From CAZJVD01 sp964549505 (GTDB taxonomy: Bacteria; Bdellovibrionota; UBA1018; CAZJVD01), in NCBI GenBank assembly GCA_964549505.1, contig CAZJVD010000008.1:62001-126000 (forward strand): 64,000 nucleotides of DNA, read 5' to 3'. The position numbers and the translations under genes were made by a program. The notes under the pieces are model-generated. The model saw nothing but the letters and a program-made list of their open reading frames with translations, did not search any database and was not told the origin of the DNA. Of the stretch, positions 24,755-33,799 are shown one piece after another (positions within the stretch are counted from its first letter, which is position 1; each line of letters starts with the position of its first letter).

Positions 24755-26140
24755 ATGACAAAGACGGCACCAGGGCCAAAGACCGCAGCAGCGACAGGCA
24801 AACCGACCCCACCAGCAACTCCAAAACCGGGATTGGCTGAAGAACTACAGTGGCGCGGGCTCTGGTTTCAAGCGACCGATCCCGAACTCGGCAAGCTCCT
24901 CGATCGCTCGAGCATCAGCGTCTACGCTGGGTTTGATCCTACAGCAGCGTCGTTACACATTGGTCATTTGATTCCGCTCCTCACACTCAAGCGTTTTCAA
25001 AATTTCGGGCATCGCGCGATTGCCGTCTCAGGTGGTGCGACGGGCTTGATTGGCGACCCGAGCGGAAAGAGTGACGAGCGCAAGCTTCTCGAGCTTGAAC
25101 AGATTCGCTCGAATGTCCGAAGCATCGAACGCTCGATGAAAGCGGTCCTGGATCCGAAGCACGCGGTTTTTCTCGATAACTACGATTGGTTTGGAAAGAT
25201 CGGTTTCATCGAGTTTCTCCGCGACACCGGAAAGCACTTCAGCGTCAACGCGATGATGGCAAAGGATTCGGTCCGTCTGCGACTCGAAGATCGCGCCCAA
25301 GGGATTTCGTTCACGGAGTTTTCGTACATGCTGCTGCAATCGTACGACTTCTACCATCTGTACAAGGAGCACGGTTGCACGGTTCAAATCGGCGGGTCCG
25401 ATCAGTGGGGCAACATCACCGCTGGCTGTGAGCTCATCCGTCGTAAGCTCGCCCTCGAAAATGACGCGTCTATGCTACCAAATGTAGCCAGACACCATTT
25501 GGCGGTTGGACTGACGTTTCCACTGATCAAACGCTCCGACGGGGCAAAGTTCGGAAAGACCGAAGCTGGAGCGATCTGGCTCGATCCCAAGATGACGTCG
25601 CCGTACGACTTCTATCAATACTTTGTCCAAGTTCCAGACTCCGACGTCATCGACTACCTCAAATTCTTTACGTTTCTCTCGCGCGACGAGATCACAGCAC
25701 TCGAATCTCAAACACGCACAGCTCCTGAGGCCCGCGCCGCACAGAAAGCGCTCGCACGCACAGTCACAACACTCGTTCATGGCGAGGCCGAAGTCGCAAA
25801 GGTCGAGACGACCTCACAAACACTCTTTGAAAAGCCCGTGACCGAGTTGACGGCGGCCGAACTCGGAACTGTTTTTGCGAAAGCACCGCGGACACGCCTG
25901 AAAAAAGAAGTGCTGGCCGGAGGTCTTTCGCTGACGGATCTTCTTGTTCAGACGGGAGTCTGCGCCTCGAAGGGCGCGGCTCGCCGGGATATTGAGGGTG
26001 GAGGGATCTATCTAAACGACCGGCGCATGCAAAGCGCCGCCACGATCATCAGTGCGGATCAGTTGATCCACGGACACTACCTGATCTTACGAAAAGGCAA
26101 GAAGGGACACCACGTTGTCGAGTTCGATGTCACTTCGTAA
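24755..26140 (+). CDS. tyrS: Tyrosyl-tRNA synthetase
   Basis: 461 residues, longer than usual (about 420) because of a Thr/Pro/Ala-rich N-terminal extension of about 28 residues. Class I motifs: HIGH at about 67-70 in SLHIGHLIPLL and the KMSKS equivalent KFGKT at about 265. The tyrosine/ATP-binding region includes YAGFDPTA, GDPSGKS and GGSDQWGNI. A C-terminal S4 RNA-binding domain spans about 395-461. It charges tRNA-Tyr in the cytoplasm. Its end overlaps the convergent membrane-protein gene by 11 bp. The start might lie a little downstream, since the extension is poorly conserved in type. Confidence 0.95.
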   Translation: MTKTAPGPKTAAATGKPTPPATPKPGLAEELQWRGLWFQATDPELGKLLDRSSISVYAGFDPTAASLHIGHLIPLLTLKRFQNFGHRAIAVSGGATGLIGDPSGKSDERKLLELEQIRSNVRSIERSMKAVLDPKHAVFLDNYDWFGKIGFIEFLRDTGKHFSVNAMMAKDSVRLRLEDRAQGISFTEFSYMLLQSYDFYHLYKEHGCTVQIGGSDQWGNITAGCELIRRKLALENDASMLPNVARHHLAVGLTFPLIKRSDGAKFGKTEAGAIWLDPKMTSPYDFYQYFVQVPDSDVIDYLKFFTFLSRDEITALESQTRTAPEARAAQKALARTVTTLVHGEAEVAKVETTSQTLFEKPVTELTAAELGTVFAKAPRTRLKKEVLAGGLSLTDLLVQTGVCASKGAARRDIEGGGIYLNDRRMQSAATIISADQLIHGHYLILRKGKKGHHVVEFDVTS

Positions 26141-27593
26141 GAGCTTCGACCTGAAAAGCGACGGCTTCGGACGCGGCCTTTAGCTCAGCTTCAGTCGGTG
26201 GCACGATCGTAAAGTCTGAATCAGAAAACTGACCGACCATCTCAGAGATCTGAGGCCCCACCTGCTCATACATCACGCGAACCGGTTCTTTCAGAACGCC
26301 AAAGCTCTCAGGCGTGGGTCCGACCGTACTCCACTGAAGAACATAGTAGAAGGTCAGCATCACGACAGCGACGAGGCTCGACACGCGCGTCTTGATACCC
26401 CAATAATGAAAGCGTTTTGTCAGTGGAACATTCTGGCCATCTTGGAGTCCACTCCGAAACCATCGCGCCCAACCCCAGTCCTTCCCCGCTGAGAGCATGT
26501 CGATGTGAGCCTTCTGAAGTTTTTCGAGAAACTCTGTCGAATGCCCTTTCGCTCGGGCAGCAAGTTCGCGTCGGGATTTCATCAGAAGACCGATGTCACC
26601 GATAAAGTGAGAAGGATGTTCAGTATCGATTTCGATTCTAGATGTTGACTCAGGCAAGAGCAAGTCGGCGGTCGAGATAGATTCTTCGCCTGCTAACACT
26701 AAGAACCGAGCACGAGCCGCTTCGTACTTCGCTTCGTACGCAGCCACCAGCTCAGCGTTCGTCTTATCTTTCGGAATCGTCACCTCTCGAATCGTCGAGT
26801 CTTTCGGGAAAAGTGCGTACAGCATGGGCGTCACGATATTTTGGGCGACCCATTGGCTGAAAAAAGGCCAAAGCCCAGAGAAGACAATAATAGACAGAGC
26901 GTGAACCATTTTGACCTGGTCACCCTCTGCCTTAGCAAGCACGGGCCCAGCCATGAAGAGCGAATAAAAGAATGTGCTCGTGTACCACGAATACCAGTAC
27001 GCCTCGCGCGTACTGAGTTTGCCTTCCAACTTCAGCAACTGCGTCCCTTGGCGGGGAACGTTGCCAATGTTGTAAGACAGATAGTTTTCCCAGGTCTTGC
27101 CAAGATACTCGCTGAATGTCGGCCAATCCTTAGACGTGATCTCAAGCCCAATCAGTGGCCTCACAGCGAGCTTCAGCGTGTACGCTAGAAGCGACGCAAT
27201 TGGAGTCGTGATCAGGCCAATGCCTGGCGATTCAATCAGAGAGAACCATGCTTTATTAGGATTTTGCAGTGTGCGAAACATCGGCGTGACGAAAGTCAGA
27301 TGTCCGATACGCTCTGGCACTTTGCGCGGGTGGAAATCTCTCCCTAAGATACGAACGTTTTCCGGAAGCACGGCGTTCGTCGCTCGAAGGCTCCAATCAC
27401 AGACCCGATTCGCGCCCGAGGCCACTTGCTTGAACGACCAGTCTTTGAATCGAGTGGCCGTCTCTAAACCACGCTCAAGAACGGATGATGGTTGCGGGTC
27501 ACCCGCCCAGACATCGGCCCGCGGACAGGCCAAGGAAAGGGCCAACACAAGACAGCTCATCCGGTAGAAGAAGCTCGGTTTCATGTACCGCAT
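26130..27593 (-). CDS. Hypothetical exported membrane protein
   Basis: 487 residues. An N-terminal signal sequence (MKPSFFYRMSCLVLALSLAC, cleaved near VWAGDP) is followed by at least four hydrophobic stretches (about 120-150, 200-225, 230-260, 395-420). Long amphipathic segments lie between them. No motif known to me. The gene follows the 942-residue exported protein gene on the same strand with 67 bp between, so a shared membrane function is plausible. Two adjacent starts (MRY and MKP) are possible; MKP gives the cleaner signal peptide. Confidence 0.6.
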   Translation of the reverse strand: MRYMKPSFFYRMSCLVLALSLACPRADVWAGDPQPSSVLERGLETATRFKDWSFKQVASGANRVCDWSLRATNAVLPENVRILGRDFHPRKVPERIGHLTFVTPMFRTLQNPNKAWFSLIESPGIGLITTPIASLLAYTLKLAVRPLIGLEITSKDWPTFSEYLGKTWENYLSYNIGNVPRQGTQLLKLEGKLSTREAYWYSWYTSTFFYSLFMAGPVLAKAEGDQVKMVHALSIIVFSGLWPFFSQWVAQNIVTPMLYALFPKDSTIREVTIPKDKTNAELVAAYEAKYEAARARFLVLAGEESISTADLLLPESTSRIEIDTEHPSHFIGDIGLLMKSRRELAARAKGHSTEFLEKLQKAHIDMLSAGKDWGWARWFRSGLQDGQNVPLTKRFHYWGIKTRVSSLVAVVMLTFYYVLQWSTVGPTPESFGVLKEPVRVMYEQVGPQISEMVGQFSDSDFTIVPPTEAELKAASEAVAFQVEALTK

Positions 27594-27660
27594 GCATTAT
27601 CACGCCGCACCACAAACGACAACATGCACCGAAACCGGATTCGACTGTGTTAGCAATAGG

Positions 27661-30489
27661 TTAAGAGCCACCAACAACGGAACGTGGACCGGTCGGCGGC
27701 GGCGTAATCCGCGCCAGAGCATCGTTACACGTCACCACGGGCACCACGTTCTTTTGGGTGGGAATACGATCAAAGACCGCCCACTGCCGCTGCGCAAACT
27801 CAGCGCGGGTGAGCGCATGCATCCCGGTGGCGAGATCGTTCATAAGCGTCCTACTGCGTGGGTCGGCCGAGATGCCTATCATCTTGAATTCCCAGTCCAG
27901 GAATTCATTCGAGTTGAGAGAACGCGCGAGCAAGAAGCGGTAGTAGATGTGAGGGGCGTACCCCAACATCGTTTGCATGAACACGCGATCAAACTCAGTG
28001 AGGCCCTGGTTGATGACATTCATACTTTCAACTACGGAGACCTCTCGCTCGAGCTCCAGCAGATCGTAGTGAAAGATGTCATCAAGAGCCGCCGTACCGG
28101 TATCGGTGAGTGCGCGCTCGAGTCGCGTAAGGGCTGTATGAAACTTTGGTGTAACCAGGATCTGTCCCGACAGGATGCCCGCATTGATCACCTGAAACGA
28201 TCGCATCAGCTCAGCGTACCTTGTCTGCCAGGCCTCATGCGACAACGTCTGACGACGTTCCAGAAACTCACGAAGATCGTTAATCACTCTCTTCATGCGA
28301 TTGAACTCACCAAATGTCGCCTGATTGATCACCTTACCGATCGAACCAAGAAGCGTGGCGTACGTGTACCCCGCCTGCCATCGCCCTTCGGCGATAAGAA
28401 TCGCCTTCGTCTCCTCAAAGAACACTTCGCCGAGCCCCAACCCACTCGACTCGAGTAACTGGACAAAGTTGGCCACCTTCTTGAGAGTCTTCGGCTCCCA
28501 CAACGGCTCGGAGAGAACGGGTGCCGTCAGCACTCCTGGAACTTTGCGAAATCTCGCTAACAGGTCTCGAATGGCACGAGCGACGAGCGTGCCTTTTTGG
28601 ACGGAGTAGTAGTCAGCCGTTGCCGAAAGCGCGGCCGCCAATGCATAGCTGTCAGCACCATCGAAAACCGCCGTCCGCATCAGCGGCGGAACGCCCTTAA
28701 GATCAAAGCGCTGAATGGTATAGAGCTCTTCTCGCCACTCGAATCCCGAAAAAAACTGAAGCGAAAGCTCCTGCCGTCGAACCGTTCCGTCACCCGCTCG
28801 CAAGATGAGATCCACTTTTCCTTTAAAAAAGCCTCCCGTTGCAACAAGCTCTTCGAGCGTCCAACGTTTTCCGTGTTCGTCCGTAAATGCTCCGGCGAGC
28901 ACATCATCCTGAGTGAGATAGGGGTTGGCTTCGTAAGCCCCAAGCTCGCCTTCATCTTCGTAACCCATGGTTACCGGCGAACCCATACGCAGTTCAGAGA
29001 TATATATCTTCCCTTGAGCGACCGCGTTTCTTAGCTTGCGCTGAAGGTATTGAGAAAATTTTCGAAACGCAAATGCCTGTGCCTCAGCAAGCGTCGCAAC
29101 GGACGACGGCACATGAACGACAGAGTTCACTAAAAAATCGTAATCGGCCGGATTCTGAACATCCTTTCGAACCGCCGAAGCGTACAGCGCCCCCCCGGAT
29201 GACACCTCTCCATCGGATCCAAAATCCAAAGCGCGCAAAAGCTTAAGTGGTTCGGATGCCTTTTCCGGAGAAAGTCTGGGATGTGCCAAGGTTGAAACAA
29301 AGAGTTTCGTGGTTGGAAACGCGCCGGCGGACACTTCGGCCGGACGCTTTGTCGGAGAAAGATTCCTAATCGCTCGCCGATACACATTCCGTACGCTCGG
29401 ACTTAGATGAGATTCGAACTCGCCCGGAGCCATGGCCGGATAGTCCTGCGCGGCCTCCTGTAATCGACCAGCAGAGTCCGTTCTCAATCGAGGCTTGACA
29501 GTATGCGTGTTAAACTCGACCGGAACACTGAATCGATCATCCTCCGGATTCGAGATCACAAACCTTCCGACAGCACTGGAAACCGGAGTCAGATCCGCGT
29601 TGATACGTAGTGCAGCCAACGAAAGTGGATGCTCATAACGAGAACGGGGAGCGGATACGAGCTCTACCGGAGTACTCTCGAGACTGAAGAATAGCTTCGT
29701 ACTCCCACCGCGACCCTTCGTCAGCCGTACTTGTTCTGCAATGACGGTCTTGAGCTTTGCGATCGCCAGTTCAATATCGGCGCTCGAAAGATCCGTACCG
29801 ATACCCGCTCCGAACTGCAGCAACGACAGATGCGCTCTCTCCGCATCGATCGCGGTTTCGCGCGTCTTCTCAAGATGCCGCTTAATCACCCAAGGCAGCT
29901 TTTCACCAAAGAGCGCATAGAGACGTCCAGCCCAGCTTATGAACTGTGCCGATGGCTTCAGAGCAATGAAGCGACTCGTATGTCCAATAACGGTAAATTC
30001 TGGGTTTTCGAAATCAAACACTTCGATCGTGCCACCAAGGTCGTACGCTTGGAGATCTGCAGCCGTCAAATCCCGGAAGAACGACGCAATCGAGACCACC
30101 TCAAAGAGCGAAATATTGTCGAGATAGTTTAACGTGATGTGAGGCCCACGAAAAATAACGCTCAGCTTTAATTCAGGAAAAAAATCAGGCAGCCTTCCCA
30201 AAAGACCCGAAAGAACGTCGCTCGAACGTTTGTACAAAGATGTATGAAAGGGAATTTGCAGCGTCCCCGAAATCCGGTCCGCAAGCGCAGCGCGCCATTC
30301 TTCTTCAGTGACCGAAGCCATCACAGGGTCCGAGATCGCGGGAAGATCCGCGCGTACCGGCCGAACTGAAACGACCGACACGAGCAGTAACGGAACGAGA
30401 ACGTACGCACTCAATCGCGAGCGTTTACGAACTCGGGCCGAACACACGTCCGCTTTGCGCGCACTATCCCCTACTGAACCCATACCCAC
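27661..30489 (-). CDS. Large hypothetical exported protein
   Basis: About 942 residues from GTG at 30489, chosen because AGGAA lies 7 nt before it; an ATG at 30483 is an alternative. The frame is open further upstream but without a good ribosome-binding site. A basic patch and a hydrophobic segment (about 25-45, VLVPLLLVSVVSV) predict a signal peptide. The mature part mixes beta-rich and helical regions and ends in a Pro/Gly tail. A piece near residue 440 (NPADYDFLV) weakly recalls nucleotidyltransferase DxD motifs, but I would not assign it. The next gene downstream is also exported. Confidence 0.6.
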   Translation of the reverse strand: MGMGSVGDSARKADVCSARVRKRSRLSAYVLVPLLLVSVVSVRPVRADLPAISDPVMASVTEEEWRAALADRISGTLQIPFHTSLYKRSSDVLSGLLGRLPDFFPELKLSVIFRGPHITLNYLDNISLFEVVSIASFFRDLTAADLQAYDLGGTIEVFDFENPEFTVIGHTSRFIALKPSAQFISWAGRLYALFGEKLPWVIKRHLEKTRETAIDAERAHLSLLQFGAGIGTDLSSADIELAIAKLKTVIAEQVRLTKGRGGSTKLFFSLESTPVELVSAPRSRYEHPLSLAALRINADLTPVSSAVGRFVISNPEDDRFSVPVEFNTHTVKPRLRTDSAGRLQEAAQDYPAMAPGEFESHLSPSVRNVYRRAIRNLSPTKRPAEVSAGAFPTTKLFVSTLAHPRLSPEKASEPLKLLRALDFGSDGEVSSGGALYASAVRKDVQNPADYDFLVNSVVHVPSSVATLAEAQAFAFRKFSQYLQRKLRNAVAQGKIYISELRMGSPVTMGYEDEGELGAYEANPYLTQDDVLAGAFTDEHGKRWTLEELVATGGFFKGKVDLILRAGDGTVRRQELSLQFFSGFEWREELYTIQRFDLKGVPPLMRTAVFDGADSYALAAALSATADYYSVQKGTLVARAIRDLLARFRKVPGVLTAPVLSEPLWEPKTLKKVANFVQLLESSGLGLGEVFFEETKAILIAEGRWQAGYTYATLLGSIGKVINQATFGEFNRMKRVINDLREFLERRQTLSHEAWQTRYAELMRSFQVINAGILSGQILVTPKFHTALTRLERALTDTGTAALDDIFHYDLLELEREVSVVESMNVINQGLTEFDRVFMQTMLGYAPHIYYRFLLARSLNSNEFLDWEFKMIGISADPRSRTLMNDLATGMHALTRAEFAQRQWAVFDRIPTQKNVVPVVTCNDALARITPPPTGPRSVVGGS

Positions 30490-30649
30490 ACAAGTTTCCT
30501 GTTCCCTAAACTGAATTAACTTTGTTCGGGCAAAATACTGAATTTTGGGCGGATTTTCATCCAGAATCCGATAAAATCGGGGATGGCAGCCTCGCAAGCC
30601 AGCTTTGCATTAACTTTCAATAACTTACCACTGTTAGATCTTTGTTTGG

Positions 30650-31684
30650 CTACTCCCAAACTTCGCAATGCCACTCATCCGAGGCCGTCAGCTCGTGCCC
30701 GCGGATCATCTTGCCGAGAACCTTCGCGATCAGTCGTGGCTGCTCAATATGAAGGTTATGCCCAAGCCCGGGTACGACGACCAACGGAACCGGGCCCGTT
30801 TTCGTGCGATCGAGCCCCCGCTTCCACCCCTCGGACCACCGCGAAAGATTGAGACGGTCGTCACCGCCCCAGATCAACGAAATCGGAACCGAAATCTTTC
30901 CGAGCGAGTCGGTGAGGAAGTGCTGGTAACCAATCGAGTCCATGAACTTTAAGATCTCGGGTTTGAGAAAAAATTCTTTGAACTCCTTTAGGAAAAACGA
31001 AAACATCACGGGCTCTTCTTTGAATACAAACTTTCGAAAATCATCAATCGTCTCAGGACGCCGCGCGAGATCGAACTTGGACTTCCACTCGAGCATGTCC
31101 TCCATCTGTGGAATGACCGCGGGACTACTGATCACAACGACACGATCGAGATGTTTGGTATTCGATGCGGATGCTGTCGTCGACGTCCGAAGTGCGTAAT
31201 GAGACGCGATCCAACCGCCAAGCGAATGGCCGATGATCGTATGTGGTTTGAGTTCATCCAGAACCTCGGTCACGGCGCTCGACAGATCATCAAAACTCGA
31301 GAAGGGTTTTTCTTCATTCAGAAATCCCTGAAAACCCGGAAAGTCTAAAAAGATCACTTCGTCAAAATGTTCGGGCAAGATATGGCGCAACGGAATCGCA
31401 ACTGAAAGCCAGCTGAGCGGAGTGTCGCCAAAACCAGGAACAACCACAAGCCGCACAGGTCCGGTCCCCGTTACTCGCGCATCCCGCTTCCAAACTTTTC
31501 TCCACAGGCCAATCTTCGCATCGGGGTTCTCCGCACTGCTGACCTGACGCGTCTCGAACACAATGCCGTAACGTTTGAAAAGCGGTTGGATCGCTCCATG
31601 AATCTCGCGAGGAATACTGAACGTTCGAATGCTTTCGGTTGCGCCTGCAAGCGTCTCAGCAAACTTTCGTGCGATGCGTTTCAC
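30650..31684 (-). CDS. Alpha/beta-hydrolase fold protein
   Basis: 344 residues. Alpha/beta hydrolase features are complete: oxyanion region VVPGFGDTPLSW, nucleophile elbow GHSLGG (Ser), Asp in WGGDD and His in GLGHNLHIEQP. An N-terminal extension of about 60 residues precedes the fold. Such enzymes hydrolyse esters or related bonds; the substrate cannot be told. No signal peptide, so it is cytoplasmic. No partner genes stand out. Confidence 0.88.
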   Translation of the reverse strand: MKRIARKFAETLAGATESIRTFSIPREIHGAIQPLFKRYGIVFETRQVSSAENPDAKIGLWRKVWKRDARVTGTGPVRLVVVPGFGDTPLSWLSVAIPLRHILPEHFDEVIFLDFPGFQGFLNEEKPFSSFDDLSSAVTEVLDELKPHTIIGHSLGGWIASHYALRTSTTASASNTKHLDRVVVISSPAVIPQMEDMLEWKSKFDLARRPETIDDFRKFVFKEEPVMFSFFLKEFKEFFLKPEILKFMDSIGYQHFLTDSLGKISVPISLIWGGDDRLNLSRWSEGWKRGLDRTKTGPVPLVVVPGLGHNLHIEQPRLIAKVLGKMIRGHELTASDEWHCEVWE

Positions 31685-31936
31685 TTATTAAAGATTACGT
31701 ACGGACTACCTTTCTGTCTAGCAGCGCAACATTTCTCGATGCCTGAAATTTTTTCAGAGTGTGACACGAGATTCGGCGACACTCCGACACCGGCCTGCGT
31801 GTTTCGTATCCCAAAAAGGTCGCATCCCTTCTGAAAAGCATTTAACTTAGAGCACACGGAAACTATCGCGCCCGTTTTCGGCGTGCTTCATGCAAACCCG
31901 AATAACCAAACACGTAGTTTTCAGGGGGAGAAAATC

Positions 31937-33604
31937 ATGCAAAGAATCTCGGCGCGATATGCGCGCCATGTTGGGGAAGTCACGCCTTTGGCGTTTCGGC
32001 GTTTTTTTGACGACATTCTACTGTACGGTTTCGGACTTTTGATCTCGGTCAACGCGCTCGCTGTCGGCGAGTCGGTCGAGATCAGCGCGATCAACGGCAA
32101 CTATGATCCCGGTCAATCATCACTCGTACAGGTTGCCCCCGGCGATGTCGTGCGTTTGTCCGCCGACATTTTCGACTTCTCGCACGAACGAGCACACTAT
32201 GGCGCTCACGGCAGTGCAATCGAGGACTTTATCTGGCGCGCGGACAATCGCTTTCCAAACGAGTGTTACGGTGATGACGACGATTGCTTGAGCCACAGTG
32301 ATTTCGAAACCACGTCGTATGGCGTGGATTTCTTCGTTCCCTTTCAAATGACCAGCGATATTCGAATCACCGTTGGACATCGGAATCATCTAACAGAAGA
32401 CACGATCATTCTACGCAACGCACTCGCGTCGTACGGCGAAATCACCAACGTAGTCGCATCTCCGGTGACGTACGCTCAACAGTATCCATCACATAACGAA
32501 ATTGTTCCTGAGTACTACTTGGCCGGGCACGGTCGCTGGATGTGGATTGACGGGGAAAAATACTTTGTTCCCGATCAGTACGTGTCCGATTGGGCTCCTT
32601 ACCAGAACGGCTACTGGAACTGGACGGCGTATGGATGGACATGGATTAGTTACGATCCTTGGGGCGAGTACACCGATCACTACGGTTACTGGAGACGCGT
32701 CGAAGTCCGGTACGGAGTTTACTGGTGGGTGTGGAGACCCTTTCCTACGGCGTACTATCACTGGCACGCACATACGGTGACGTTTGTGTATGGCAAGGGT
32801 TACATCGGTTGGTACCCGTTCTACGGCCTCTATTCATCCCTTTACAGCCGTGGCTACGAACACGGCTTTGTGGATGGCTTTTGGCTCGGTTACGCGCTGG
32901 GGTCGCAGATCGGCGCGCACAACGGCCCTGTTCACGACCATGGTTACAGCGTCGTGGAACACCGGCGCTTCGGTCACCACAACGTACGCGATGTGCTCTT
33001 TGACAGAGAACGGGCACGCGAACGCGTTCGCGAAAGTCACGACCGCAGACGGTATGGCAAAGCACCGTTTTCCGATGACCTGAACGTATCGCGACGAAAA
33101 GTCGATCAGGGCGGAGCCCAGGTTTCCGAGACATCGGTCGAACGCGTTCGCATGGGTGGGCGTGAGATTGAAGTGACTCGCCGAGTGCACGAAACTCCCG
33201 AGGTCTATAAAGGTGCGGAACGATCAGCGCAGACCCGGCTCGAAAGATCTGTCCCGGTCTCCGAAACGCCAACACGGCCGCGGAAACCGCAACCCACCAA
33301 CCCGGATCCAGGACGTGGCCAACAGCCAAACGTGCCGAGTGACCGTGGAACGGGTGGGGGAACCGGTCGCCAGCAACCTACTCGTCCGCCGCAACAACCT
33401 ACTCGTCCGCCTCAGCAACCCACGCGTCCGCCGCAGCAACCTACTCGGCCGCCGCAACCGCAGCAGCCAAGTCGTCCGCCGCGCGAACAGCCGCAGGCCC
33501 GACCGGCCCCATCGCGACCAACCCCCGAAAGGGGTCGGCCATCGCGAGGAGCACCGCCGAGCGCGCCGCGATCTACGAGCCCCGGAGGTCGAGGCCAGAG
33601 GTAA
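31937..33604 (+). CDS. DUF6600-like aromatic-repeat surface protein with Pro-rich tail
   Basis: 555 residues from ATG at 31937, chosen for its GGGGGAG ribosome-binding site 6 nt upstream (frame open earlier). A hydrophobic segment at about 30-45 serves as signal or anchor. Residues about 190-300 are full of Trp/Tyr/Gly modules (GRWMWIDG, Y-x-N-G-Y-W-N-W-T-x-Y-G-W-T-W, YGYWRR), the style of DUF6600 proteins. Residues about 360-450 are Arg/Glu-rich helix. The tail has four QQPTRPP units and more Pro/Arg/Gln, likely disordered and possibly peptidoglycan- or polyanion-binding. Export and surface location are inferred. Hairpins follow the gene. Confidence 0.65.
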   Translation: MQRISARYARHVGEVTPLAFRRFFDDILLYGFGLLISVNALAVGESVEISAINGNYDPGQSSLVQVAPGDVVRLSADIFDFSHERAHYGAHGSAIEDFIWRADNRFPNECYGDDDDCLSHSDFETTSYGVDFFVPFQMTSDIRITVGHRNHLTEDTIILRNALASYGEITNVVASPVTYAQQYPSHNEIVPEYYLAGHGRWMWIDGEKYFVPDQYVSDWAPYQNGYWNWTAYGWTWISYDPWGEYTDHYGYWRRVEVRYGVYWWVWRPFPTAYYHWHAHTVTFVYGKGYIGWYPFYGLYSSLYSRGYEHGFVDGFWLGYALGSQIGAHNGPVHDHGYSVVEHRRFGHHNVRDVLFDRERARERVRESHDRRRYGKAPFSDDLNVSRRKVDQGGAQVSETSVERVRMGGREIEVTRRVHETPEVYKGAERSAQTRLERSVPVSETPTRPRKPQPTNPDPGRGQQPNVPSDRGTGGGTGRQQPTRPPQQPTRPPQQPTRPPQQPTRPPQPQQPSRPPREQPQARPAPSRPTPERGRPSRGAPPSAPRSTSPGGRGQR

Positions 33605-33616
33605 ACAGAGCGCATA

Positions 33617-33665
33617 GATAAATAAATAGTTTTAGTTAAAAAAATCTCGGGGCTTTATTTATTTA
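33617..33665. repeat. AT-rich inverted repeat after DUF6600-like gene
   Basis: TAAATAAATA near 33619-33628 and TTTATTTATTTA at 33654-33665 form an A/T stem. An A-run and CTCGGGG lie between. It may be a weak terminator or a protein site next to the stronger hairpin at 33676. Confidence 0.35.
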
Positions 33666-33675
33666 ATTGAGCCTG

Positions 33676-33720
33676 AACCGATGACGATGCCAGAAGTGGC
33701 GTCGTCATCGGTTGCTTTCT
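33676..33720 (+). terminator. Strong hairpin terminator
   Basis: A 17-bp stem, 33676-33692 paired with 33697-33713 (one G-T pair), closed by GAAG and followed by a T-rich GCTTTCTT. It lies 70 bp after the DUF6600-like stop and before the gluzincin gene. Confidence 0.7.
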
Positions 33721-33799
33721 TCGCCACATAAGACATTCTCTAAGCACAGCCGCTTTCGACTGTTATTTTACCCCCGTCAGTGATAAGACTTAGTGCGTT

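Noticed and set aside
32745..33329. 194-codon minus-strand frame opposite the DUF6600-like gene
   Set aside because: Arg/Cys/Pro-rich shadow of the Trp/Tyr-rich coding sequence; no start signals.
33370..33480. CRISPR-like short repeats
   Set aside because: The repeats are in-frame QQPTRPP codons without unique spacers. No CRISPR array or cas gene was seen anywhere in the window.
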